NCBI GenBank assembly: GCA_028282905.1
Contig: JANQGW010000082.1
Span: forward strand, 1-38,089
Reading direction: 5' to 3'
From: Sedimentisphaerales bacterium
GTDB taxonomy: Bacteria > Planctomycetota > Phycisphaerae > Sedimentisphaerales > Anaerohalosphaeraceae
DNA length: 38,089 nt
Both the position numbers and the translations under genes were made by a program. The notes beneath the pieces are model-generated. The model was not told the DNA's origin, did no database searches, and worked only from the letters and a program-made list of their open reading frames with translations. Of this stretch, positions 25,082 to 33,218 are shown one piece after another (the stretch's first letter is position 1; each line of letters begins with the position of its first letter).

Positions 25082-26047
25082 ATGCAAGAACGGATTCCGA
25101 AAATCATCGTCATCGGGCCGGCCTATGTGGATATGGCGGTCAAAGCTGACGAGCACCCCGGGCCGGGTGAGGTCGTGGAAGGGACCGGGTTTACCTGTGT
25201 GCCGACCGGTTCCGGCGTCAACAAGGCCGTCCAGGCGGCGTTGTGCGGCTGCGAAACCTATCTGCTGGCCCGCGTGGGGCAGGACTGTTTCGGCGAAATG
25301 GTCAAGGCCAACCTTCAGCGGCACAAAATCTATACCGACTTGCTGTATGCCACCAATGCGATGAGCACGGGGGTCGTGGTAACGATTGTCGATCAGCGGG
25401 GCGAAAATTGCAGTTGCCGTAGCGATGGGGCCAATAAAGTGCTGGGCCGCGATGAGGTGGAGTATGCCGCCGCCGAACAGTTGATCGGTTCGGCCGATGC
25501 GGTGCTGGTCGATGACGCCATTCCGCAGGCCGCGGCGGTGTCGGCGATTCGGACCGCACAGATTCATAAATCACGCGTGGTCCTGAGCGCCAAGCTGGAC
25601 AAGCCTGACCGCCAGAGCGTTCATGATCTCGACTGGCCGATGGAATTTTATAATGCCGACGTGATTGTCCTTCGCTTTAAGGGCTTGATGTGCGGTGCCG
25701 AACTCGGTGCCGGTGGTGAGGGCGATTTGAAATTCATCGGCACAGAATTGGTTGCCAAAGGGGCCAAGTGCGTCGTGATCAGCCTTGGCTGGAGCGGGGC
25801 GCTGGTGATTGATCGACAGGGGCCGCGGCATATTCGGGGCGTGGCCGGCGAAGTGGTCGATCAGGCCGGCTGCGACGCAGCGTTTGCGGGGGCGCTGACG
25901 GCGTGTGTGGGTACCGGCGACGGGCCGGACCGCGCGGTGCGATTTGCGATCGCCGCTGAAGCCATTACACGCGGCAGATTTGGCCTCCAGGACGCACTGC
26001 CGAAGAAAGAAGAAATTTTGACGGTCCTGCAGGACCAACCGGATTAG
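25082..26047 (+). CDS. PfkB/ribokinase-family sugar kinase, degenerate motif
   Basis: This 321-residue protein has the ribokinase fold: an N-terminal IVIGPAYVDMAVK strand-turn, a PTGSGVNKAVQAALCG block in place of the usual GG-N-A motif (about 42-57), and the C-terminal anion-hole region VVDQAGCDAAFAGALTA. In that region D260 and the catalytic-base position D265 remain, but the consensus GAGD reads AGCD. Ribokinase-family enzymes phosphorylate sugars or nucleosides with ATP. Because the motif is altered, the substrate is uncertain and activity may be reduced. The start is the ATG at 25082 with GGAG five bases upstream. It is followed after 22 bases by the potassium-channel gene and probably shares its transcript. 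Confidence 0.78.
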   Translation: MQERIPKIIVIGPAYVDMAVKADEHPGPGEVVEGTGFTCVPTGSGVNKAVQAALCGCETYLLARVGQDCFGEMVKANLQRHKIYTDLLYATNAMSTGVVVTIVDQRGENCSCRSDGANKVLGRDEVEYAAAEQLIGSADAVLVDDAIPQAAAVSAIRTAQIHKSRVVLSAKLDKPDRQSVHDLDWPMEFYNADVIVLRFKGLMCGAELGAGGEGDLKFIGTELVAKGAKCVVISLGWSGALVIDRQGPRHIRGVAGEVVDQAGCDAAFAGALTACVGTGDGPDRAVRFAIAAEAITRGRFGLQDALPKKEEILTVLQDQPD

Positions 26048-26069
26048 ACTCATCTGTGAAGGGAACACT

Positions 26070-27221
26070 TTGGGACTGGAACGCGAAAACACCACTCTGA
26101 ATGCTGATGAGATTCTTGCGGCCATAGCTGCCGGCGAAGAGATTCGTTTATCACGCTGTCGCATTGGCGGCGTGCTGGATTTGAATCGATTGGCTGATGA
26201 TAATACGGGAAATCTTCAGATCACCAGAGAGGGCGATTCACGTTTTCTAACCTTGGTCCAGCCGCTTTACTTTAACGCCTGTACGTTTGAAGACGACGTG
26301 CATTTTGCTGGTCCGTGGGAACAGGCCGACAGCCTGAAAATTGTTTTCAAGGCGGATGTGCTGTTTAATTCGTCGGTGTTTGCGGGCCAGACGCGGTTTG
26401 CCGGGGCGGTCTTTGAAGGGAATGCCGGATTTGACGGCTGTACGTTCTGCCGTGTGTGCAGTTTTCAGCAGGCTGTCTTCAAGCAGCGTGCGATGTTCCG
26501 CACAACGACATTTGAAGGCTACGGTCTGTTCAGCAAGGTACAGTTTTGCGGCGACATGCGGATTGCCAACTCGACCTTCGGCAAGGGTGCCAATTTTGCC
26601 GCGGTTCAGTTCATGCACCGGTGTGATTTTTCCGGTGTCTATGCACGCAGCAAGGCTGTGCCGGTTTATGAGGGCGTGGAGTTCACACGAAAGCGATTTG
26701 GCGACAGTGAGAGCTTTTGGCGGTTTATCAAGCAGGCCTGCCAGGAGGCCGGCTATTATCAGCAGGCCGGTGAGTGTTTTTATTATGAACGCTGCGGGCA
26801 TTTCTGGCGGGTATTCCGTGGGGCGGGCTACGAAAAGATTTCTTCGGGCAAGCGAGTGCTTCGCTGGCTGGCTGGGCTTCGGTTGCTGCCGGAGTTTGTG
26901 TTTGGCCGGATGCTGTTTGGCTATGGTGAGCGGCCGATCCGGGTGCTGATTGCTGCGGCGGTGATTATTTTCCTGTGCGGCCTGTTTTACCACTCGGCCC
27001 CGGCCCAATTGCTGAGCCGCTTTGAGACGCAGCAGGCCTCACTGAGCTTCTTCGAGGGCCTGTATTTCAGCACGATTACCTTTACCACGCTGGGGCTGGG
27101 GGATATTTATCCCGAAGCGGACACCTTGACGCGTACGGTGATCATGGCTGAGTCGCTTAGCGGTGTGTGCCTGATGTCGCTGTTTGTGGTGTGTTTGTCG
27201 AAGCGATTTTCACGGGGATAA
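26070..27221 (+). CDS. pentapeptide-repeat potassium-channel fusion protein
   Basis: This 383-residue protein joins a cytoplasmic pentapeptide-repeat domain (about 40-195, with Phe every fifth residue in blocks such as LFNSSVFAGQTRF and MFRTTTFEGYGLF) to a two-helix potassium channel. The helices are near 289-309 (RVLIAAAVIIFLCGLFY) and 352-378, and the pore loop FSTITFTTLGLGDIYP lies between them. The filter reads TLGLGD rather than TVGYGD, a variant expected to keep K+ selectivity. The start appears to be TTG at 26070, with AAGGGA before it; no in-frame ATG lies nearby. The quadrilateral beta-helix may gate or localise the channel. It follows the PfkB kinase gene in a likely operon. Confidence 0.85.
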   Translation: MGLERENTTLNADEILAAIAAGEEIRLSRCRIGGVLDLNRLADDNTGNLQITREGDSRFLTLVQPLYFNACTFEDDVHFAGPWEQADSLKIVFKADVLFNSSVFAGQTRFAGAVFEGNAGFDGCTFCRVCSFQQAVFKQRAMFRTTTFEGYGLFSKVQFCGDMRIANSTFGKGANFAAVQFMHRCDFSGVYARSKAVPVYEGVEFTRKRFGDSESFWRFIKQACQEAGYYQQAGECFYYERCGHFWRVFRGAGYEKISSGKRVLRWLAGLRLLPEFVFGRMLFGYGERPIRVLIAAAVIIFLCGLFYHSAPAQLLSRFETQQASLSFFEGLYFSTITFTTLGLGDIYPEADTLTRTVIMAESLSGVCLMSLFVVCLSKRFSRG

Positions 27222-27253
27222 ATGGGTTTTCACTCCAGATGTGGGGTTTTATA

Positions 27254-27290
27254 ATCGCCGGATAATAAAAGGTCGGCGATACCTCTTTTT
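27254..27290 (+). terminator. hairpin after the channel gene
   Basis: ATCGCCG (27254-27260) and CGGCGAT (27274-27280) form a seven-bp stem, followed by ACCTCTTTTT. This is a plausible intrinsic terminator for the kinase/channel operon. Confidence 0.5.
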
Positions 27291-27472
27291 GTTAATAATA
27301 AATATCTTTTGATGGCAAAAATCCCTGTTTAAACACCCTGAGGGGCGATATATCATTATTTTATTGCCAATTTACAAAGAATATGGATAATTTGCCCGAC
27401 TATCGTCCATATATTAGAAAGCATCGAATGGATTCAATAGAAATCAGCAACACTTTTTAGGAGAAACAAGGC

Positions 27473-29467
27473 ATGGAACTTGGAATGATTGACTGGGTAA
27501 TAATTATTATTTTCTTTGTTGGTGTTATTTCCCTTGGGCTTCTAAAAAGCCGTGCAAAAGAAGGTGAGGCTTCTACTTCAGAAGATTATTTCCTGGCGGG
27601 TCGAGGGCTTAAGTGGTGGCTCATTGGTTTCTCGCTGATTGCGGCCAATATTTCTGCTGAACAGTTTGTTGGGATGTCAGGGCAGGCGGCTATGGATTCG
27701 ATTGGTCTGGCCGTGGCGAGTTATGAATGGATTGCTGCGATTACTTTGGTGGTTGTGGCGTTTTTCTTTCTTCCGAAATTTCTCAAGAGCGGGATTTTTA
27801 CGATTCCGGAATATCTTGAATACCGTTTTAATCATTCCGCTCGCTTGGCGATGTCGGCGTTGATGGTTATTATCTATGCCGGCGTAACAATTCCGACGGT
27901 TATTTATCTTGGGGCGAAAACACTGGACCCATTATTTAGCGGTTCGGTTTTTGGGGTTGAGATCGATATCGTAACGCTTTCTTGGGTTGTTGGTATTTTG
28001 GCAGCCGGATACGTCGCTGCCGGTGGTCTTAAGGCATGTGCCTGGGCTGATTTGATTCAGGGCAGTGCGTTGATCATTGGTGGTGCCGTGATTATGGTGC
28101 TGACATTTATGGCATTGGATAATCCGGGACAATATGAGGGGATCGATGCCGCGGCAGTTCATCAGTCGCTGGGCGTCGAAGACACGGCCACGCTTGGCGA
28201 AAAATTGAGTGTTTTGAAAGATGCGAAGATGCACATGGTGTTGCCGAAGACCAGCACGTTCTTGCCCTGGACGGCTTTACTGTTGGGGATTTGGATCCCG
28301 AACTTCTATTACTGGGGCTTGAACCAATACATCATGCAGCGGACACTGGGAGCACATTCGCTGCGTGAAGGGCAGCGGGGAGTTGTTTTCGCAGCGTTTC
28401 TTAAGCTCATTATTCCGTTTATCGTGTGTATTCCGGGTATTATCGCGTTCAGCCTGTATGGTCCTAAAATGCAGGAGAATGCGATGACCTCAGAGAGAAT
28501 CAATAAACCGGTTCTGGAGCGGTTTGAGGCATCCGCGAGTGGTTCTGCGGAATCGAAAGACATGCTGTTTCCATTTAACGGCGATTTTGCGAATTTAAAC
28601 CCGAACTACGCGGAACGTATTTTCAGTTATAATGCAGTGACTGCTTGTGGTGGTGAAATAGCTGCGGATACTCCGATATCCACTATTCGCCAGAAAGTTG
28701 CAGAGAAAGCTGGTCTGGAAGCGGACAAGGTGGCTGAGATGGGGTTGTCTGAATTGAATGGCGCTTTTCTAAAAGCTTTTAGTGGTAAGAAAGAAAACTT
28801 TACTGCCGATCAGGAATTGGTTGGTTATGACTATGACCATGCGTTTCCCTTGCTGATCCGCTATTTGACCCCGCAGGGACTCCGCGGTTTTGTTTTGGCA
28901 GCCCTGATGGGTGCGGTTATCAGTTCGTTGGCATCGATGCTGAATGCCAGTTCGACGATCTTTTCCATGGACATTTATCGTGAGTGGTTTAACAAGGAAG
29001 CCAGCCAGAAAACGCTTGTTGTGATGGGCCGGTTTGCTGTGCCGGTACTTGTTGTGATTGGCTGTTTAATTGCTCCGGTGTTGGCAAGCCCGAGATTCAA
29101 AGGTGCCTTTGCTTTCATTCAGGAATTCCAGGGCTTTGTCTCGCCGGGAATTCTGACTATTTTCCTGTTTGGTTTATTTGTCAAAAAGGCGCCGCGTATA
29201 TGTGGTGTGTTGGGTTTGATTCTTAGCCCAATTATTTATGGTATCTTGTTCTTTGGCTGGAGCGACATGGCATTTCTGAATAGAATGGCAATTACGGTTG
29301 GTGCGATTGCTGCTGTTCTGGCGATTGTTACTGCTGTCAATCCGCTGAAAGAAGTTATTAAGTTACCTGAAACAACGCAAATTGATTTGCAGTGGTCCAA
29401 AGGCTCTATTTATCTGGGCGTTATTGTTGTTATCTTGACCGTGCTGCTGTACATCATCTTCTTCTAA
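27473..29467 (+). CDS. sodium:solute symporter (SSS/SGLT family), probable sugar transporter
   Basis: This 664-residue membrane protein belongs to the sodium:solute symporter family, which couples Na+ influx to uptake of sugars or other solutes. The N-terminal part has SEDYFLAGRGLKWWLIGFSL and ANISAEQFVGMSGQA, typical of SGLT-like members. About 13-14 hydrophobic helices follow. An unusually long hydrophilic loop (about residues 340-460) separates the core helices. AGGAG lies well before the ATG at 27473. The galactokinase gene begins 41 bases after its stop, so galactose or a related hexose is the inferred substrate. Confidence 0.87.
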   Translation: MELGMIDWVIIIIFFVGVISLGLLKSRAKEGEASTSEDYFLAGRGLKWWLIGFSLIAANISAEQFVGMSGQAAMDSIGLAVASYEWIAAITLVVVAFFFLPKFLKSGIFTIPEYLEYRFNHSARLAMSALMVIIYAGVTIPTVIYLGAKTLDPLFSGSVFGVEIDIVTLSWVVGILAAGYVAAGGLKACAWADLIQGSALIIGGAVIMVLTFMALDNPGQYEGIDAAAVHQSLGVEDTATLGEKLSVLKDAKMHMVLPKTSTFLPWTALLLGIWIPNFYYWGLNQYIMQRTLGAHSLREGQRGVVFAAFLKLIIPFIVCIPGIIAFSLYGPKMQENAMTSERINKPVLERFEASASGSAESKDMLFPFNGDFANLNPNYAERIFSYNAVTACGGEIAADTPISTIRQKVAEKAGLEADKVAEMGLSELNGAFLKAFSGKKENFTADQELVGYDYDHAFPLLIRYLTPQGLRGFVLAALMGAVISSLASMLNASSTIFSMDIYREWFNKEASQKTLVVMGRFAVPVLVVIGCLIAPVLASPRFKGAFAFIQEFQGFVSPGILTIFLFGLFVKKAPRICGVLGLILSPIIYGILFFGWSDMAFLNRMAITVGAIAAVLAIVTAVNPLKEVIKLPETTQIDLQWSKGSIYLGVIVVILTVLLYIIFF

Positions 29468-29507
29468 AATTAAGAATTAAGTTTTGTCAGATACAGGAGA
29501 GTATTGA

Positions 29508-30749
29508 GTGAACGTAACGAATGATCAACAGGCGTTTGAGTATTTGAAACAGCTTGCGGCTGATAAAGGCATTGATATTGCCGGTGCCAAAGTTCGCCGC
29601 AGTTCGTCGCGGTTTTGCCTCGGCGTTGAACACGGCGACTATAACGGCACCGAACTGTTCGGCGTCGGCACCGACCGTTTTATCTGGATGGCCTACAAGC
29701 CCAACGGTACGAATAAGATGCGGTTTTTCAGCGGGAATTTCCCGGATGACGGCGTGGTCGAGTTTGAGATCGGCAACACGCCTGAGCCGCAGTCGGCCGA
29801 GGTGTATGACACGTGGGCACGGTTTCCCTATGGCGTCGATTATATCCTCAAACGCGAAGGCTATACGCTGACGCAGGGCATCGACGCGGTCTTGTACGGC
29901 AACATCCCCGGCGGCGGCATGAGCCGCAGTGCGTCGCTGGCACTGAACCTGATTATTTCGATGCTGGACGCCAGCGGGATCGTTGAAGAAGACGACATGA
30001 AGGTTGTCGATCTGGCCCAGATGGTAGAGAACGATTATATCGGTTCGCCGTGCGGCAAGCTCGATCAGATTATGATTATGTTTGCCAAGGAAGGCAAGGG
30101 CACGCATTACAAGCCCGCCGATCGGTCGATCAGCTATGTGCCTCTGGGCGATGGCGCCAGGGACTTCCGTATTGTCGTGATGGATACCGGCACGGTACGT
30201 CCGGGGCTGGAAAAATCGACGTACAAGATTCGCCGCACCGAGTGTGAAGAAATGGCCGCCAAGGCTAAAGATGCCGGCTTCGGCATCGAATGCCTGGCCG
30301 ACATCAAAGACGAGGCTTTGTACGAAAAGATCAAGGCCCATTTTGAATCCGAATTTCTACATCTGGTCGATCGCATGACGTATATCTATAAGGCCCAGAA
30401 GCGTTTTTACGAGATGCTGGACGCCTGGAAGGCCGGCGATATCGAAACGGTCGGCAATATCTTCCGGCAAGACGGCATTGGCCTGCGGGATGAATACGTC
30501 ATCAGCGGCCCCGAACTGGAAAGCATGTGCGATATCGTGCGGACGGTTGATGGCGTGCTGGGCGAGCGGATGCTGGGCGGCGGTGACAAAGGTGCTGCGG
30601 GATGTCTGACACTGGCTGACGCGGCGGATGCCGTCAAGGCAGCGGTGGATACCGCCTATCCGAGAAGCCGACCGGACTTTGCTGATAAGTACGCAGTGCA
30701 TACCTGCAAAGTTGTCGATGGTATTGTCCTGTTCGAGGACGTTCTCTAA
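29508..30749 (+). CDS. galK: galactokinase (GHMP kinase family)
   Basis: This 413-residue protein is a GHMP-fold sugar kinase close to galactokinase, which converts galactose and ATP to galactose-1-phosphate at the entry of the Leloir pathway. The galactose-binding signature VEHGDYNG keeps E41, H42 and D44, and R35 sits where the catalytic Arg is expected. The ATP loop is IPGGGMSRSASLAL, the catalytic Asp is D186 in CGKLDQI, and motif 3 is LGGGDKGAAG. The motifs are more divergent than in enterobacterial GalK, so another hexose substrate is possible. The start is GTG at 29508, with AGGAG eight bases upstream. It is in an operon with the SSS symporter: uptake followed by phosphorylation. A terminator follows. 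Confidence 0.8.
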   Translation: MNVTNDQQAFEYLKQLAADKGIDIAGAKVRRSSSRFCLGVEHGDYNGTELFGVGTDRFIWMAYKPNGTNKMRFFSGNFPDDGVVEFEIGNTPEPQSAEVYDTWARFPYGVDYILKREGYTLTQGIDAVLYGNIPGGGMSRSASLALNLIISMLDASGIVEEDDMKVVDLAQMVENDYIGSPCGKLDQIMIMFAKEGKGTHYKPADRSISYVPLGDGARDFRIVVMDTGTVRPGLEKSTYKIRRTECEEMAAKAKDAGFGIECLADIKDEALYEKIKAHFESEFLHLVDRMTYIYKAQKRFYEMLDAWKAGDIETVGNIFRQDGIGLRDEYVISGPELESMCDIVRTVDGVLGERMLGGGDKGAAGCLTLADAADAVKAAVDTAYPRSRPDFADKYAVHTCKVVDGIVLFEDVL

Positions 30750-30781
30750 AAGATTAAGAAGCCTCTGTCAATAGGTGCATC

Positions 30782-30816
30782 AAGGCGACCGATTCTCACG
30801 TCGATCGCCTTTTTTT
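30782..30816 (+). terminator. intrinsic terminator after galK
   Basis: AAGGCGACCGA and TCGATCGCCTT pair with one mismatch and are followed by seven T. It ends the symporter/galactokinase operon. Confidence 0.8.
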
Positions 30817-30834
30817 ATTCCTGAAGAAAACTCC
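30817..30834. repeat. 18-bp direct repeat, left copy
   Basis: The 18 bases beginning ATTCCTG recur at 31251-31268 with a single difference (A30824 versus T31258). Read on the minus strand, this copy encodes RSFLQE-stop, the same end as the YiiX-like protein (WSFLQE-stop), although no gene is attached to it now. Confidence 0.75.
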
Positions 30835-30850
30835 GTTTTTCGTTATTAAA

Positions 30851-31183
30851 TCAATGCTGTTTGTCTTTCAGAAGAGCATATTTGATGTTTATAGCAGGAG
30901 GGAGAATCAGTATCAAAATGACGAGAGGAGAAGATGTTTCTAGTAGTACAAGGCATAGCGATATTGAGTTTAATACAAGCACTACAATTCTCATTGTATT
31001 CTCTATAAAAATTTGTTTATAATTATACAATACATATACAATGGAAATTATTGGAGAAATAAGTAATACTCCAAAAACAAAAAAGTCATCGGCTTGTAGA
31101 GAATCGAAAAGAATAGCAATGATTAATACAAATACTACAATGCAAATGAACAATATATTTAATAGAACTGCTAAATACTTCAT
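30851..31183 (-). CDS. small membrane protein in an AT-rich islet
   Basis: This 110-residue protein is almost wholly hydrophobic, with about four membrane helices (LLNILFICIVVFVLIIAILF, FGVLLISPIISIVYVL, IVVLVLNSISLCLVLL, VILILILPPAINIKYAL) and a charged end KDKQH. I chose the ATG at 31183, preceded by AGAGAAAATA; alternatives are ATG 31201 and TTG 31213. Its base composition is much more AT-rich than its neighbours. It lies between two copies of an 18-bp repeat, the right one being the 3' end of the YiiX-like gene, so this stretch may be an insert or a decayed tandem duplicate. I recognise no family. Confidence 0.6.
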   Translation of the reverse strand: MKYLAVLLNILFICIVVFVLIIAILFDSLQADDFFVFGVLLISPIISIVYVLYNYKQIFIENTMRIVVLVLNSISLCLVLLETSSPLVILILILPPAINIKYALLKDKQH

Positions 31184-31248
31184 TATTTTCTCTTTTTGCA
31201 TAGTATTTTGCAAGCAAGCTGGAATCGAAGCGAGACGCTTTGGCTACG

Positions 31249-33042
31249 CTATTCCTGTAGAAAACTCCATTTCGCTCGGCTGACCGATTCGAGGAATGTT
31301 GCCTCATCGGAGAATGCGGCGGTTTCATCTTTTTCGTTCGCGTCGATGAAGCAGACGAAGTCAAATTGCCTGTCTCCGTCCGTTTGGGCGGCGAAGGCTT
31401 TGGCGATTTCGTTGGCGGGCAGGGTTTTGCGTCCGGCGATTTCGACGAGGCTTAGATTCAGCCCCGCTTTGTCATCGCCCGGACGGTAGCTTCGCCAGAC
31501 CAGTTCCGTACAGACCAGTGCGTGGTCAGTGGCAAAGTCGAAGTTGAAGTCATAGGGTTTATCCAGGTGACTGAAGGCTTCGATGATTGCGCGGGCCTTG
31601 TCAACCTTGTCAAGTTTGGGACGCATCGCGGCGATATAGTCCCCGCAGGCTTTGCTCAGCGGATTTAGCACTACGCCGTATTTGATAGCTTCGATGACGT
31701 GGTAATCGGATTGTCCGGTGCCGGCGGTGTACCGCAGCCATTTCTGCGGCCAACGCTGTGCCATGTATTGCGCGAATGTCGTTTCTTTGCCATTTAGGCT
31801 TTTCAGATAAGCAGCCACCTGCGGGTCGTCAAAATAAGCGGTCAGTTTATCAGGCGTGCCGATATACAAAATCGCGTGCGGCCAAAAGCCCGGCAGACCC
31901 ACATTGCTCAGATACCAGTTCTTGCGGCTCAGCATGACATCGCCCGGCTGAAGTATGGTATCCAGTTCCGCTTGCAGTTCAGGCGTAATCAGATACTCGC
32001 CGACTCGGTGCAGGCGGGTGTCGCCCATCCATTCGGCGACGCCTTTTTGCGCGGGAAACCAGACATGGGCCAGTCCCCGGCGCAAATGTTCCATGTCGGC
32101 ATCGAGAACCGTTTTACCGCGTTCGATGGCGTCCATCTCATCCAATACCGCCAGCTTGGTATCAATCGTATCCCACAGGGCAAGACAACTTCCGCAGTCA
32201 TTCGGTGTGCGGCTTTTGAGGCCTTGTTCGAGCCATTGAAGATAGACCTGCCCTGCGACCAGGCGGCTGTGGCAGTCGCTGCCAAAGAGCTGTTTTTTGA
32301 GACGGGAAAAGGATGCGTCTCCGATGTCGCTGCCGGGATGCGGGGCGTTGAGAAAGGCGACAGCGTTGGGGTTTTGTTGGATAAGATTGATAACGCGAAG
32401 GGCTTTTTCATAGCCGATCACATCGGCGCCGTACAGCACTAAAAAACTCTGGACACGCAGCGGCCGACGGGAGCGGGAGATGTCGAAACGATACCAGTCC
32501 GTGTAAGTTGTGCGGATTTGATCGATGCTGAAGGCGTAATCGTACAGAGCCAGCCAGCACTGTCGCAGAAACTGTTCGTCGGCGGCAGCCAGCGGGGCAT
32601 CCGATTGTTTCAGACTGTCGCGTTTCTCAAGCTGTGCAAGCAGGCTGTCCATTTCCCGGTCATACATTTCCAGCATTTCAACATGGGTTGCGGTCATGGT
32701 TTGAATCTGAGGTGGTGTCAGGCAGGTCAACGGAGTGTTGCGTTGCAGCCGGCATCCGATCAGGTGGACCGACAAAATCGCGGCCAGCACCGTACTCAAA
32801 AAGATGATCCGTTTTCGCACAACAACGCCTTTCGGTGTGATTTTAGTCAGGCCGCCGATGCTTGCAGAGCCGAGTAGGCATCCGATACCCAGGAAAAGAC
32901 AAATCAGCAGGATATTTACCGTATCCGGAAACCATCTCAGTCCCCGGTCGCCGAGGAAATAGCCGACAGGCAGTACAATGACCGCCGAGGTGAATACGGC
33001 ACCCAGTATTCGCAATATCAGTGTGACTTTTTCTTTCTGCAT
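31249..33042 (-). CDS. membrane protein with YiiX/C92-type permuted papain-fold domain
   Basis: This 597-residue protein has about three to four N-terminal membrane helices (residues 5-105) and a long soluble part. The C-terminal domain (about 360-560) has the permuted NlpC/P60-like layout of the YiiX/YaeF (C92) group. A QPGDVMLSRKN strand is followed by the active-site His in FWPHAILYIG (about H388), and much later the nucleophile sits in ALVCTELVWRSYR (about C511). Such enzymes are thought to be amidases or lipid-directed thiol hydrolases. The ATG at 33042 is preferred over 33090 because AGGAG is correctly spaced there. The gene ends in WSFLQE, and the same ending is duplicated 430 bases further on. 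The gene is divergent from the nitrogen regulator. Confidence 0.78.
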   Translation of the reverse strand: MQKEKVTLILRILGAVFTSAVIVLPVGYFLGDRGLRWFPDTVNILLICLFLGIGCLLGSASIGGLTKITPKGVVVRKRIIFLSTVLAAILSVHLIGCRLQRNTPLTCLTPPQIQTMTATHVEMLEMYDREMDSLLAQLEKRDSLKQSDAPLAAADEQFLRQCWLALYDYAFSIDQIRTTYTDWYRFDISRSRRPLRVQSFLVLYGADVIGYEKALRVINLIQQNPNAVAFLNAPHPGSDIGDASFSRLKKQLFGSDCHSRLVAGQVYLQWLEQGLKSRTPNDCGSCLALWDTIDTKLAVLDEMDAIERGKTVLDADMEHLRRGLAHVWFPAQKGVAEWMGDTRLHRVGEYLITPELQAELDTILQPGDVMLSRKNWYLSNVGLPGFWPHAILYIGTPDKLTAYFDDPQVAAYLKSLNGKETTFAQYMAQRWPQKWLRYTAGTGQSDYHVIEAIKYGVVLNPLSKACGDYIAAMRPKLDKVDKARAIIEAFSHLDKPYDFNFDFATDHALVCTELVWRSYRPGDDKAGLNLSLVEIAGRKTLPANEIAKAFAAQTDGDRQFDFVCFIDANEKDETAAFSDEATFLESVSRAKWSFLQE

Positions 33043-33129
33043 CGCTATGGCTCCTGTATTAATAAAACGATCTGTTTGATATGGACCCATTAAATCAAAA
33101 AAACGGCCGGATTTGAAGAAAAAATAAAT

Positions 33130-33175
33130 TACAAAATTGTAGGGGGTTGCAAGGGAAATACAATTTTGTTAAGAT
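33130..33175 (+). promoter_or_regulatory. sigma-70 promoter bracketed by a pair of TACAA-N2-TTGTA sites
   Basis: The promoter is TTGCAA (33147-33152), 17 bases, TAAGAT (33170-33175). One perfect palindrome TACAAAATTGTA lies at 33130-33141, just upstream of the -35 box. A second, one mismatch away, lies at 33159-33170 across the spacer and the first base of the -10 box. Centres are 29 bp apart. Bound protein would block polymerase, so autorepression of the downstream activator gene is inferred. Confidence 0.7.
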
Positions 33176-33218
33176 TAGATTTGCTTATGCTATTATTAAT
33201 TCAAAAAAAGGGCCTGTG

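Noticed and set aside
25061..25567. Minus-strand frames opposite the PfkB kinase
   Set aside because: They are GC-rich shadows; the plus frame has the ribokinase fold motifs, a ribosome-binding site and an operon neighbour.
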